Shown: one piece after another, positions 35,580 to 43,197 of the stretch
Layout of the letters: each line of letters opens with the position of its first letter
How positions within the stretch are numbered: position 1 is the first letter of the stretch
Translations under genes and position numbers: made by a program
Notes under the pieces: model-generated
The model's database searches: none
Seen by the model: only the letters and a program-made list of their open reading frames with translations
Told to the model about the DNA's origin: nothing
Assembly (NCBI GenBank): GCA_023436115.1
Contig: JAEZKQ010000030.1
Span: 190,145 to 254,144, forward strand
DNA from: Bacillota bacterium
Lineage (GTDB): Bacteria; Bacillota; Clostridia; Christensenellales; SZUA-584
Direction: 5' to 3'
Length of the DNA stretch: 64,000 nt

Positions 35580-35996
35580 TCATATTTCATTGTTGTAATA
35601 CCTATCAATCATTTCTTTCAATGAGTGGGCGACAACGATCTTTGTGTTGTCTTCATGCTCCCACCGTACAATCTCTGTCGATTTAATTTGACCATCTATT
35701 ATTGAATAGCAGTAGTAATCACCACAGCCATTTCCACCTATAAAAAGCAATTCATCTAAACCTTCATAGAACTCGGATAAAGTTTCTCGTACAAGTAAAT
35801 TATCCTCAATAATTTGCTTCACAGAAAGCAATAACAAATTGTCCCCATCCATCTCTAACAATAATTCTTTCAGCTCATTAGGAAAAGTGACATTAAGCCT
35901 ATTTTCCGCATTGGTAATCATTCTTAGGTCAGCAGGTGGATGGGGTTTAATATACTCGTTATCATTCATATATAATCTAATTTGCTCAATATACAT
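35580..35996 (-). CDS. SMI1/KNR4 family protein
   Basis: 138 residues. The core PHPPADLRMITNAENRLNVTFPNELKELLLEMDG (a helix followed by the conserved P.EL..LL...G) and the later FIGGNGCGDYYCYSIIDGQI are SMI1/KNR4 hallmarks. Many bacterial members are immunity proteins of contact-dependent or polymorphic toxin systems. No toxin gene lies beside it, so this is an orphan, in a stretch rich in recombinase remnants. GAGGTGAAATA precedes the ATG. Confidence 0.75.
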   Translation of the reverse strand: MYIEQIRLYMNDNEYIKPHPPADLRMITNAENRLNVTFPNELKELLLEMDGDNLLLLSVKQIIEDNLLVRETLSEFYEGLDELLFIGGNGCGDYYCYSIIDGQIKSTEIVRWEHEDNTKIVVAHSLKEMIDRYYNNEI

Positions 35997-36089
35997 TATT
36001 TCACCTCATTATATAAAATCTTAAAACCTTGATAAAAACGGTTCAATAAGTTCCAATTTACCGCTACAATAACAACATTATTTAGCCGA

Positions 36090-36340
36090 CATCCAACCTG
36101 ACCACACAACCTCAAAAATCCCGAAAAACCTGACCACTCGCGAACACTGACATCTAGCCCGACCACTTGACTATCAAAAGCCGCTTATATGGACTTGTTT
36201 CCACGAATCAAAAAAATCATGATTTTCACACACAATGGAGTTCGTACCCATATGTGCTGAAAGCCTTGATATATAAGGGTTTTCAGCAAAATCAGTTATT
36301 TGTCCTTGTTATCAATACGACCGTCTCAACGTGCAAGAGC
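36090..36340 (-). pseudogene. Remnant copy of the recombinase 3' end
   Basis: This segment matches 38124-38306, the 3' end of the intact recombinase gene. Its first 16 bases, CATCCAACCTGACCAC, are identical to 38124-38139, and a 42-base stretch at about 36244-36285 is identical to 38213-38254. On the minus strand it reads LKTLIYQGFQHIWV (versus the same string in the intact gene) with in-frame stops. An extra segment of about 50 bases with further CCTGACCAC-like repeats is present at 36105-36160. Confidence 0.75.
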
Positions 36341-36361
36341 GGGCTGATTTGATGTCTTTTA

Positions 36362-36425
36362 CATTGTCGGTAGTTGGAAACATATCAACGGCACTTTATG
36401 CACTATCGGTAAGCGGGAATATGTC
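36362..36425. repeat. Two imperfect tandem repeats, IS21-end-like
   Basis: CATTGTCGGTAGTTGGAAAC at 36362 and CACTATCGGTAAGCGGGAAT at 36401 are related (roughly 17 of 25 positions), 39 bases apart, each followed by ATATC/ATGTC. Multiple short repeats of this TCGGTA...GGAA type are seen at the ends of some IS21-family elements. No transposase gene is present. The rest of 35997-36474 holds the recombinase remnant and nothing else I can identify. Confidence 0.4.
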
Positions 36426-36474
36426 GTCTATATCCGCATAATTGAAACTGTTTGACTAGTATTCCTCGTAAGTA

Positions 36475-37983
36475 TCAGCCTTCACCTCTTGGTAATTTTG
36501 CGGTGCACTCTACGCAGTTGCGGCCATCTTCCTTTGCCTTATATAATGCTCTGTCTGCAGCGTCAATAAGTTCATAAGGTGCCATCTCATTATCAGGAAC
36601 AACTGATGCTACACCAAGACTGACTGTTATAACATTTTTTATTTCCCTGTTTTCTATTCTCAACTCTTCAATTCTTGTTCGAATTTCCTCGGCAACAACT
36701 GCCGCTCCCTCCGCAGTGGTACTCTTGAGTATTACCGCAAATTCCTCACCACCGTAACGCGCTGCAAGGTCACCCGGTCTTTTTATTACACCTTTTATAG
36801 CCTCTGCGATCCTTATCAATGTTTGGTCACCTGATAGATGACCATATGTATCATTGAAAAGTTTGAAGTTATCAATATCTATCATAATCAGAGCTAGCGG
36901 CATTCTTTCTCGCAGACACATTTTCCAGGTTCTATTATATGCAATGTCAAAAGCTCTTCTGTTTCCAATTGAGGTTAGGCCGTCTATCATAGAAATCCGT
37001 TCAAGCTTCAAATTCGCAGCTTTTAACATTTCATTTGCACGATGGAGTTCCTCTGTTCTCTCTTTCACGCTAGCCTCAAGCTTCTTACTTAATTTACGAT
37101 ATTTTCTTACAAAATATATTGCAACCAATGCTATTAGTAATAAAAAGAGACTAACGGTGCGTAGGTAAAAACTCTGAAAATAATCTTCGGTCAGGTATAC
37201 CACTCTCTTACCTTGCCATTGTTCCATTATTTTATCAACAGTGCCATCCTCAGTTATTTCTTTAAGACCGGAATTAATCAGAGCCAACGTTTCTGTGTCG
37301 CCCTTTCTGACAGCTATTCTTGAGTACTGCGTTTCGATAGGATTATCTATTACTCTTATACCTTTAAACCCACTTTGCGCAAGTGCATACTCGCCATGCC
37401 ATCGGTCCGCAACAATTGCATCTAAGTTTCCAGCAACTAAGTTTTTTAAGGAAGATTTCCAATCATTGATCATTACAATGTTTATCTCTTGATATACTCG
37501 AAGTAAGTTGATCATATAGCCGCCAGCCTCTACACCGACATTTTTGCCTCTCAGGTCATCAATACTATTTAAGGTCACATTGTCGCTTTGAACGAATATG
37601 GAAAATTCGGATTTTAGCAGAGGTTCTGAGAAATCATAAATTCTTTCTCTTTCCGGACTCGGATTAATTTGAAGAAGTCCGTCAGCTTCACCGTTAAGCA
37701 CCATCGTTTGAGCTTCTTCCCAGTTCAATGCTAGCACTTTAACATCAATGCCTATTCTATCCCCAATGGCCTTAGCAATATCAACTGCTACTCCTTTAGC
37801 TTCTCCGTTATCATTGTATACAACAGGTACCAAGTTTTCATTTCCCAGCAAAATCAAAGAATCACGACTGTCGAAGCTCGCAGCAAATCCATTGATAGGC
37901 AGAAATAGATTCAACAAGGATAAGAATAAAATAACAGCAATAATATATGCCCTATTATTATTACAACTTCTCTTGGATTTCAC
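36475..37983 (-). CDS. Membrane diguanylate cyclase with SBP_bac_3 sensor
   Basis: 502 residues. Signal-anchor helix at 12-34, then an extracellular SBP_bac_3 domain (LVPVVYNDNGEAKGVAVDIA, LNWEEAQTMVLNGEADGLLQ, IDDLRGKNVGVEAGG), a transmembrane helix near 275-295 (LFLLLIALVAIYFV), a coiled coil, and a GGDEF domain (ISMIDGLTSIGNRRAFD, ARYGGEEF near 410, inhibitory RPGD five residues before). It should sense an external small molecule, likely an amino acid, and make cyclic di-GMP. The start is a GTG overlapping the stop of the GGDEF fragment (GTGA), with AGGTGG ahead. Confidence 0.87.
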   Translation of the reverse strand: MKSKRSCNNNRAYIIAVILFLSLLNLFLPINGFAASFDSRDSLILLGNENLVPVVYNDNGEAKGVAVDIAKAIGDRIGIDVKVLALNWEEAQTMVLNGEADGLLQINPSPERERIYDFSEPLLKSEFSIFVQSDNVTLNSIDDLRGKNVGVEAGGYMINLLRVYQEINIVMINDWKSSLKNLVAGNLDAIVADRWHGEYALAQSGFKGIRVIDNPIETQYSRIAVRKGDTETLALINSGLKEITEDGTVDKIMEQWQGKRVVYLTEDYFQSFYLRTVSLFLLLIALVAIYFVRKYRKLSKKLEASVKERTEELHRANEMLKAANLKLERISMIDGLTSIGNRRAFDIAYNRTWKMCLRERMPLALIMIDIDNFKLFNDTYGHLSGDQTLIRIAEAIKGVIKRPGDLAARYGGEEFAVILKSTTAEGAAVVAEEIRTRIEELRIENREIKNVITVSLGVASVVPDNEMAPYELIDAADRALYKAKEDGRNCVECTAKLPRGEG

Positions 37984-38126
37984 AACACCACCTGCTTACG
38001 TTTTAGTTGACTAAAATATTCCACCAAAAAAGGTTGCATCTCAGCTACTATCCGGTTTTTCCCATTTCTTTTTGCTTTGTATAGGCTCATATCAGCCAAA
38101 TGAACAAACTCATTGACAACTTTCAT
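37980..38126 (-). pseudogene. GGDEF-domain C-terminal fragment cut by the integrated element
   Basis: 48 codons read LADMSLYKAKRNGKNRIV followed by a short tail ending KQVVL. This is the final helix of a GGDEF domain (compare AADRALYKAKEDGRNCVE in the downstream cyclase). The preceding catalytic part is absent: upstream DNA is the recombinase gene, whose last 17 bases overlap this fragment. It was probably the 3' end of a second cyclase gene in an operon with 36475-37983 (GTGA overlap). Confidence 0.75.
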
Positions 38127-40011
38127 CCAACCTGACCACTTGACTATCAAATACTGCCTTTATGGACTTGTTTCCGCGGAGCGATAAAATCGCATTTTCA
38201 CTCCATGGATTTTGTACCCATATGTGCTGAAAGCCTTGATATATAAGGGTTTTCAATAAAATCAGTCTTTTGTGCGTGACATCAATACCACGCACTCCAC
38301 GTGTATCGACCGAAGAATAGGAATGCACATCATTAGTATCATTTTCGCGTCTCCTTTTTCCAATTTGTTTGCACATTTTACTCTGCACAGAATTAATAAA
38401 TCCTGTCTTGTATACGAAAGTGAGCTTATACGGATTAACATTCCCACTTTCATCCGACTCACCAATAATAATCTTTTCAACAATGCTTTCAAACACACAT
38501 CGGTCGAAAGTCGTTAATACTTTGTTCTTTTCCAACACTTTGCGTAAGTGCGCTATCCTTTTCTTAAAGTCTATTTCTTCTTGAGTTGATTGTCTAAGCT
38601 GTTCTTTCTCGCTTGACAAGGTGTTTAAGATTAACTCCAACTCTTCATATTTTTTCTCATAGGTAGTTTTGTCTATAATCCCATCCAAATGCATATCGAC
38701 TAATTTGTCTCGTTTCTGCCCAGTAACATTTATCTCATGCTCTACCTTAGCCAGACGATTTTTGAAATCATTGCTTCGGAGAACTGACTCCATCCTCTGG
38801 ACAAGTTCATCGAGAACGTCAGAATTATTATCGCATAATAATCCATATGACTCAACAAAAGCGTCTTCAAGTAATTTTTCAGGAATCGCCTTGCTTGGGG
38901 GGCAATTCTTTTTGCCTTTCTTGGTTGCGGTTACGCACTGCCAGATGATCTTCTCATGGTCGGTACCGCTATGCCAATTTCGACGAGACAGATTTCCTCC
39001 ACAAAAAGCACATTCCAATTTACTACTGAATGCATATTTCCTGCTATACTTTTCACGTCTCCCCCTCTTTACCCCTTTACGGTGTCCGCTTCCTCTCCTT
39101 TTCAAAATTTCCTGTGCTTTCTCGAAAACCTCTTCACTGACAATAGGTTCATGATGACTTTTTATATAATACTGATCCTCCTCACCGTAGTTTTCTAGCC
39201 TTCTTTTTGATATCGGATCAACGGTGAAAGTTTTACCCTGCAAAACATCGCCTTTATACTTTTCGTTTTTGATGATTCCTAATACGGTTGTATCATGCCA
39301 TTCTGAATTTCCATACTTTGTTTTATAACCCAACGCCATTAATTCCTTAGCAATCACATAAGCACCAGCTCCTTCAGTATATCGTTCAAATATATGGCGT
39401 ACAGTCCTTGCTTCCGTTTCATTTACTGAGATACTCTTATCTGCAGGATCATAATCATAGCCCAGACAACTCACAAAGCCAACGAGCTCGCCGCGCTTCA
39501 TTTTCATTTTTAGTCCTTTTTTCACGTTAGCAGAAATGTTCTCAACTTCCTGTTGTGCTACAGAACTTAATATAACAAGTAAAAGCTCGCCGTCCATAGT
39601 CAGTGTATTTATGTTCTCGTCTTCAAAAAAAACGGCAATATTTCTTTCCTTCAGCATACGGACATATTTCAAGGTATCAAGGGTATTGCGTGCAAATCTT
39701 GAAATAGACTTGGTAATGACCATATCAATTTTACCGTCCATACAGTCGTTTATCATACGTTGAAAATTCTCACGCTTTGTTACCTGGGTACCGGTTATCG
39801 CTTCATCAGCATAGATATCCACTAGCGACCAGTCCGAACGCTTCTGAACCAGGTCGGTATAATACATTACCTGAGATTTGTAGCTGTTTAATTGCTCCTC
39901 TGTATCCGTACTAACTCTTGCGTAGGGGGCTATACGTAATATGTCTGAAGCCTTTCCAGCGGCACGATCGGATATTTTCCGGTTTGCCTTAATTACTTCA
40001 ACTTCATGCAT
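38110..40011 (-). CDS. Large serine recombinase (site-specific integrase)
   Basis: 633 residues. Resolvase domain with nucleophile Ser in APYARVSTDTEEQ near residue 35 and ITKSISRFARNTLD; recombinase domain (CLGYDYDPADKSISVNETEA, SEWHDTTVLGIIKNEKYKGD); a zinc ribbon (LECAFCGGNLSRR ... WQC ... KKNC); and a coiled coil around 410-500 (LILNTLSSEKEQLRQ). This is the TnpX/TndX class that integrates and excises mobile elements. GAGGAGG precedes the ATG. The last 70 residues look like read-through of the element end because the same DNA recurs at 36090-36340. Confidence 0.92.
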   Translation of the reverse strand: MHEVEVIKANRKISDRAAGKASDILRIAPYARVSTDTEEQLNSYKSQVMYYTDLVQKRSDWSLVDIYADEAITGTQVTKRENFQRMINDCMDGKIDMVITKSISRFARNTLDTLKYVRMLKERNIAVFFEDENINTLTMDGELLLVILSSVAQQEVENISANVKKGLKMKMKRGELVGFVSCLGYDYDPADKSISVNETEARTVRHIFERYTEGAGAYVIAKELMALGYKTKYGNSEWHDTTVLGIIKNEKYKGDVLQGKTFTVDPISKRRLENYGEEDQYYIKSHHEPIVSEEVFEKAQEILKRRGSGHRKGVKRGRREKYSRKYAFSSKLECAFCGGNLSRRNWHSGTDHEKIIWQCVTATKKGKKNCPPSKAIPEKLLEDAFVESYGLLCDNNSDVLDELVQRMESVLRSNDFKNRLAKVEHEINVTGQKRDKLVDMHLDGIIDKTTYEKKYEELELILNTLSSEKEQLRQSTQEEIDFKKRIAHLRKVLEKNKVLTTFDRCVFESIVEKIIIGESDESGNVNPYKLTFVYKTGFINSVQSKMCKQIGKRRRENDTNDVHSYSSVDTRGVRGIDVTHKRLILLKTLIYQGFQHIWVQNPWSENAILSLRGNKSIKAVFDSQVVRLDESCQ

Positions 40012-40084
40012 ACAAGGTCCTCCTCTTATCGTTCATTCTTACGGATAGTGTAACAAACAATGAATTATAGGCCAAATGTGTAAA

Positions 40085-40231
40085 TCAATTTGTGAGATCT
40101 GAAATCACACCATAGTCTTGCATTAATTTGTTCTTAATCAGAGAGAATTCGCTTTCTGTGATTAATGCCATAGCTAGCAATTGCCCCAACATGGCGATCT
40201 GCATACTGTAACGAATCAATTTATTTTTCAT
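40085..40231 (-). CDS. Small SHOCT-like protein associated with recombinase
   Basis: 48 residues from ATG 40231, with GGGAG 10 bases ahead. The sequence IRYSMQIAMLGQLLAMALIT, then a helix with LIKNKLMQDYGVIS, resembles the short helical SHOCT-type proteins often encoded directly upstream of serine recombinases in Clostridia. Usual members have a Gly in the turn (GLIS/GLIT), replaced here by Ala (ALIT). Role unknown; probably recombination accessory. It lies 73 bases before the recombinase start. Confidence 0.6.
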   Translation of the reverse strand: MKNKLIRYSMQIAMLGQLLAMALITESEFSLIKNKLMQDYGVISDLTN

Positions 40232-40328
40232 GATGCATTACTCCCGTTATATGAGTGTAGTAACATTAGGTTCACTAAAAATGACGTTCATTTTAGGGAA
40301 ATATATATTTTTCAGCAACTGCGTCCTT

Positions 40329-40376
40329 CTAATCGCAGCAGTAAACGCTGACAATATCATCATAGGTTTCAAACAT
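40329..40376 (-). pseudogene. Truncated excisionase-like reading frame
   Basis: ATG 40376 follows a strong GGAGGTGTCTTC leader. The first residues MFETYDDIVSV match the N-terminus of HTH-type excisionase proteins of Tn1549-like elements, but the frame stops after 15 codons (TAG) and the winged-helix part is missing. A short frame continues (KDAVAEKYIFP) before another stop. The rest of the gene appears deleted. Confidence 0.6.
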
Positions 40377-40439
40377 GAAGACACCTCCAATAATATAGAA
40401 TTTATGGGTGCACCTCATGTTGGCTTCAGATGTTGAATG

Positions 40440-40800
40440 TATAAGGCGCACCCATAGCCTCCGTTACTTTGCTTTGTACTTATAATCGTATCCGGCGGAC
40501 GGTGGCTAAGCGTCCTCATAGGAATCACACCTCTCCCAGGGTCTCTGCGAGCCGCCCCCATTGCGATGTCTGTGGCTGGACGGAAGTAATCATTATCCCT
40601 CCGCATGTGGTCGTGGCCATAAATGCGCCTGCACTTACTTGTTACATGGGTATGGATCGCTCACGCATAAAGCGGTCATGGCGTACCTGTAAACTTGGCT
40701 TTCCCTTCTCGGGACATGCGGGGAACGTACCGGATAGACTTATATTCAGTTTTCAAAGAACCTCTGAAGGATAAATTGTCCCTTCAATAACCGTGAACAA
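40440..40800 (-). ncRNA. GC-rich non-coding segment, candidate structured RNA or leader
   Basis: About 360 bases between the sigma gene and the excisionase remnant, noticeably GC-richer than the flanks, with several GGGA/TCCC, CCGG and GCGG blocks, and GGTTCTTTGAAAACTGAATA near its 5' end. A 63-residue frame crosses it but has no convincing ribosome site. Similar spacers occur at this position in Tn916-like elements. I cannot fold it, so RNA status is a hypothesis. Confidence 0.3.
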
Positions 40801-40826
40801 AAACGAGTAAAACAGGGCGGGGTAAC

Positions 40827-41249
40827 TTAAAAAAGATCAATTCTTTTTTTAAGCTGCCTTAACGCCCGGCTTACTGACTTTCGGACTGAGCTTGCATCGA
40901 CATGCTCAAGCTGCGCGATGTGAGAACAACTCATATCAAGAAAGAAATGAGCATACAGGCGCTTAAACTGCTTGTCGGGTAAAGCCCGAATAGCAGCGTA
41001 CAATTCCTGTTGCATCATTTTCTGCTCGAATATCTCATGCACTGATGGCGCGAGCCGGATGGCTTCGTTTTCGATGCCGTCATTCCTGTCAAGTGAATAA
41101 TATGCCTTGTGCTTATAGATCAGCCGCCGTTGTACCTCTTCCAACCGCTTATAGAGGAATAGCAGTTCAGCTACTTCATCTGGCACATTGAATAGAAAAT
41201 CGACAGAATATATCGACGAGTAAAAGTCTCTTAGATTAATTGTTTTCAT
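40827..41249 (-). CDS. Sigma-70-like regulator (Tn916 Orf7 type)
   Basis: 140 residues. The C-terminal part (ELYAAIRALPDKQFKRLYAHFFLDMSCSHIAQLEHVDASSVRKSVSRALRQLKK in overlapping segments) is a region-4 sigma helix-turn-helix. Proteins of this size and position in Tn916-family elements (Orf7) activate the conjugation and excision genes. CGGAGG lies 7 bases ahead of the ATG. It is divergent from the XRE gene across about 530 bases containing a leader and terminator. Confidence 0.8.
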   Translation of the reverse strand: MKTINLRDFYSSIYSVDFLFNVPDEVAELLFLYKRLEEVQRRLIYKHKAYYSLDRNDGIENEAIRLAPSVHEIFEQKMMQQELYAAIRALPDKQFKRLYAHFFLDMSCSHIAQLEHVDASSVRKSVSRALRQLKKRIDLF

Positions 41250-41335
41250 TTGTAAACCTCCGTGAAATCTTGATTTTGCAGATAGAAACCAAGAAGAAAC
41301 GGAGGCGATCTTATACGGGGAAAGGCGGGATATAT

Positions 41336-41370
41336 AACAAAAACGCCCTTGGCATATCTACCTTGGGCGC
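41336..41370 (-). terminator. Leader terminator/attenuator before the sigma gene
   Basis: CGCCCAAGG and CCAAGGGCG pair over CGCCC/GGGCG and GG/CC with an internal AA/AA loop, followed by TTTTTGTT on the minus strand. It lies 87 bases before the sigma start, suggesting control by antitermination or attenuation. The remainder of 41250-41783 shows nothing else certain. Confidence 0.55.
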
Positions 41371-41783
41371 TTGTATCCTTAAGAATTATCTTCTCGCTAT
41401 ATAATGCAATATCATATTGAGTTTTTACTTCATTCCAATGCCGTACTATCCCTAAAATGTTGACAAGGCTTTTTTTGATAAAGTTGCCTTGCATTTTTGA
41501 GGGGATTTGATTTTACATCGTAAACCAAACATATAGACGACCCTCAAAAATCGCTTTGATCTGAAAAAGGCGTAACTTTAATATAAGCGACCAAAAACGA
41601 GGTTTTCCCGGCTTTGGGCACAAGCTGTCTTTTTCAGTTTTATAGCGAGCTTTATATTTTTCCGTAGAACAGACTACGGTTAAGCTCTCGTGTTATGCAC
41701 TATATAGCAATGAAATTTTGTAGTATCACAACCTTTCAAAATTTGTGTATTCAGTGCAAACTATACAAGGAGGTGAAGTGACA

Positions 41784-42113
41784 GTGCATAATGAAGTTGA
41801 ACTACTTGGCGAGATGGTTGAAGCGGCAAGGTTAAGAAAGGCTCTCTCGCGATCGAAGCTTTCCGAACAGATTGGAGTGGGGGAACGACATATCTATGCA
41901 ATAGAGCATGAAGGAGGAAATCCGAGTTATAGTGTTTTGCAGAAATTGATATACGCATTAGAGATATCCCCCGACGAAATTTTCTATCCTCAAAGCGAGC
42001 ATACCAATCCAAAATTGGCGACTTTATTCAGGGCGATCCGCCGTCTTGACGACCGAGAAATCAATATAATCAAGACGATGGTGGACGCGCTTTTACAAAA
42101 CAGGCCGGAATAG
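41784..42113 (+). CDS. XRE-family repressor (Tn916 Orf9 type)
   Basis: 109 residues. HTH_3 domain LGEMVEAARLRKALSRSKLSEQIGVGERHIY, with the recognition helix in SKLSEQIGVGERHIYAIE and the following PSYSVLQKLIYALEI. The C-terminal tail is acidic and helical. The sequence AAGGAGGTGA precedes two GTG codons (41778 and 41784); spacing favours 41784. Oriented opposite to the sigma gene, as Orf9 is in Tn916, where it represses Orf7/8. Its 3' end overlaps the FtsX permease gene by 44 bases, suggesting a cargo junction. Confidence 0.8.
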   Translation: MHNEVELLGEMVEAARLRKALSRSKLSEQIGVGERHIYAIEHEGGNPSYSVLQKLIYALEISPDEIFYPQSEHTNPKLATLFRAIRRLDDREINIIKTMVDALLQNRPE

Positions 42114-43197
42114 CGGCTAAAAGAATACACACGCCAAAACTGCCGGCTGCGGCGAGAAAAGGGATGGACAGCGTATAGCTCGAAGTCCCTTTTAATTCGG
42201 GCGGTAAAAATGACGGAAGTGATAAACTTACTACAAGGCCGATTAATGCTCCAAGAACAGAGACAATAAGAGCATGAAGCAGAAATAACCGGGAGATGCT
42301 ACGGTCTTTCATGCCTAACCATCGGAGCATCTCAAACGCTTGTTTTTGCCTCTCTAACATGACTGCCCGGTTAGCGGCTAACATCAGGGAAGCGCTTATT
42401 AGACAAAAAGCTGCGATTACAATCAGGTAGACCATCTCTTTCATTTCTGCGTCCCATTCTGTCTGCATTTGCTCGTTAGAATTAGTCACATTAAGGCCAA
42501 GCGCCGCAATCTGCTTTGACATGGCGTCAGCACATCCGATATTTGTAATGCGTACCCATGAGGCCTGTGCCGTTGTCGGCTGGTTACTTTCTCGTAACAG
42601 CTCTTTGGCAACAGACAGGCTGACATAAGCAGCGGGCTCCGCATTCTTTTCATCACCGTCCGAGAGTATGCCGCAAACCTTTGACGTTACGTTGCGGCTT
42701 CCCTCGCCTATACTGAGCGAATAACCTGCGTTCAGCCAATCGATGTCGGGCGTCTCTTTGCCAGCGTCCTTCTCTTCTTTCGCAAACTGTTTACACGCGG
42801 CTTCATTTAGCACGATATAAGGCATAACGCTGTCAGCGGGGAACATGCTGCCCTGCTTATAAGCGCCGTCGAGATAGCCTGTATCCATGCCTGTGAGCGT
42901 GAGCTGCGCGGTATATTCGCCTGTCTGAATCACTATAGGAACTTGCAGAATAGACGTGGCGGCTTTAACGTCCGCGATTTTCATTATATCGGCAATCATA
43001 CTGTCCGTAACGCCCGCGTTACCCTGCGCTGACAATACCAGCTCATACGGCTGCGATTTTTCTTCCTGTACAGTGGTCAATATCGCGCCTGAAAAGCACA
43101 GGCAAAAGGCGGCGACGGCAAAGCCGATAACCGGCAGCACAGCCCATCGGCCTTTGAGGTTTTTAACAGTCAGCCTTGTCAGATCAAATATCTTCAT
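42070..43197 (-). CDS. FtsX/MacB-type ABC permease
   Basis: 375 residues. One N-terminal helix (AVLPVIGFAVAAFCLCFSGAI), an extracellular domain of about 220 residues with ILQVPIVIQTGEY and DIDWLNAGYSLSIG segments, then three helices (LIVIAAFCLISASLMLAAN; LFLLHALIVSVLGALIGLVV; FLAAAGSFGVCILLAAIP). The QAFEMLRWLGMKDRSISRLF loop is the FtsX coupling motif. Last gene of the six-gene ABC operon; its start overlaps the COG1361-like gene by 14 bases. The very short C-terminus (KARPPSS) overlaps the XRE gene and could be truncated. Confidence 0.8.
   Translation of the reverse strand: MKIFDLTRLTVKNLKGRWAVLPVIGFAVAAFCLCFSGAILTTVQEEKSQPYELVLSAQGNAGVTDSMIADIMKIADVKAATSILQVPIVIQTGEYTAQLTLTGMDTGYLDGAYKQGSMFPADSVMPYIVLNEAACKQFAKEEKDAGKETPDIDWLNAGYSLSIGEGSRNVTSKVCGILSDGDEKNAEPAAYVSLSVAKELLRESNQPTTAQASWVRITNIGCADAMSKQIAALGLNVTNSNEQMQTEWDAEMKEMVYLIVIAAFCLISASLMLAANRAVMLERQKQAFEMLRWLGMKDRSISRLFLLHALIVSVLGALIGLVVSLSLPSFLPPELKGTSSYTLSIPFLAAAGSFGVCILLAAIPACFVKARPPSS

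Larger units (their letters stand above)
38110..42113. mobile_element. Excision/regulation end of an integrative element (Tn916/Tn1549-like layout)
   Basis: The order recombinase, SHOCT-like protein, excisionase-like remnant, non-coding segment, Orf7-like sigma factor, divergent XRE repressor reproduces the int-xis-orf8/7-orf9 end of Tn916-type elements, with a serine recombinase instead of a tyrosine integrase as in Tn5397. No relaxase, coupling ATPase or T4SS gene is in the window; in such elements they lie beyond the cargo, here to the right. The left border appears to be near 38110-38140. Confidence 0.65.

Noticed and set aside
36362..36425. Complete IS21-family element
   Set aside because: Only end-like repeats are seen; no IstA/IstB genes. 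Listed only as repeats.
40415..40606. 63-residue frame in the GC-rich segment of the element
   Set aside because: No convincing ribosome site and biased composition; similar hypothetical frames are commonly called in GC-rich spacers. Left as possible RNA.
41246..41494. 82-residue frame overlapping the sigma start (ATGA)
   Set aside because: No ribosome site at its ATG, and it runs through the terminator/leader at 41336-41370. Better explained as a leader region.
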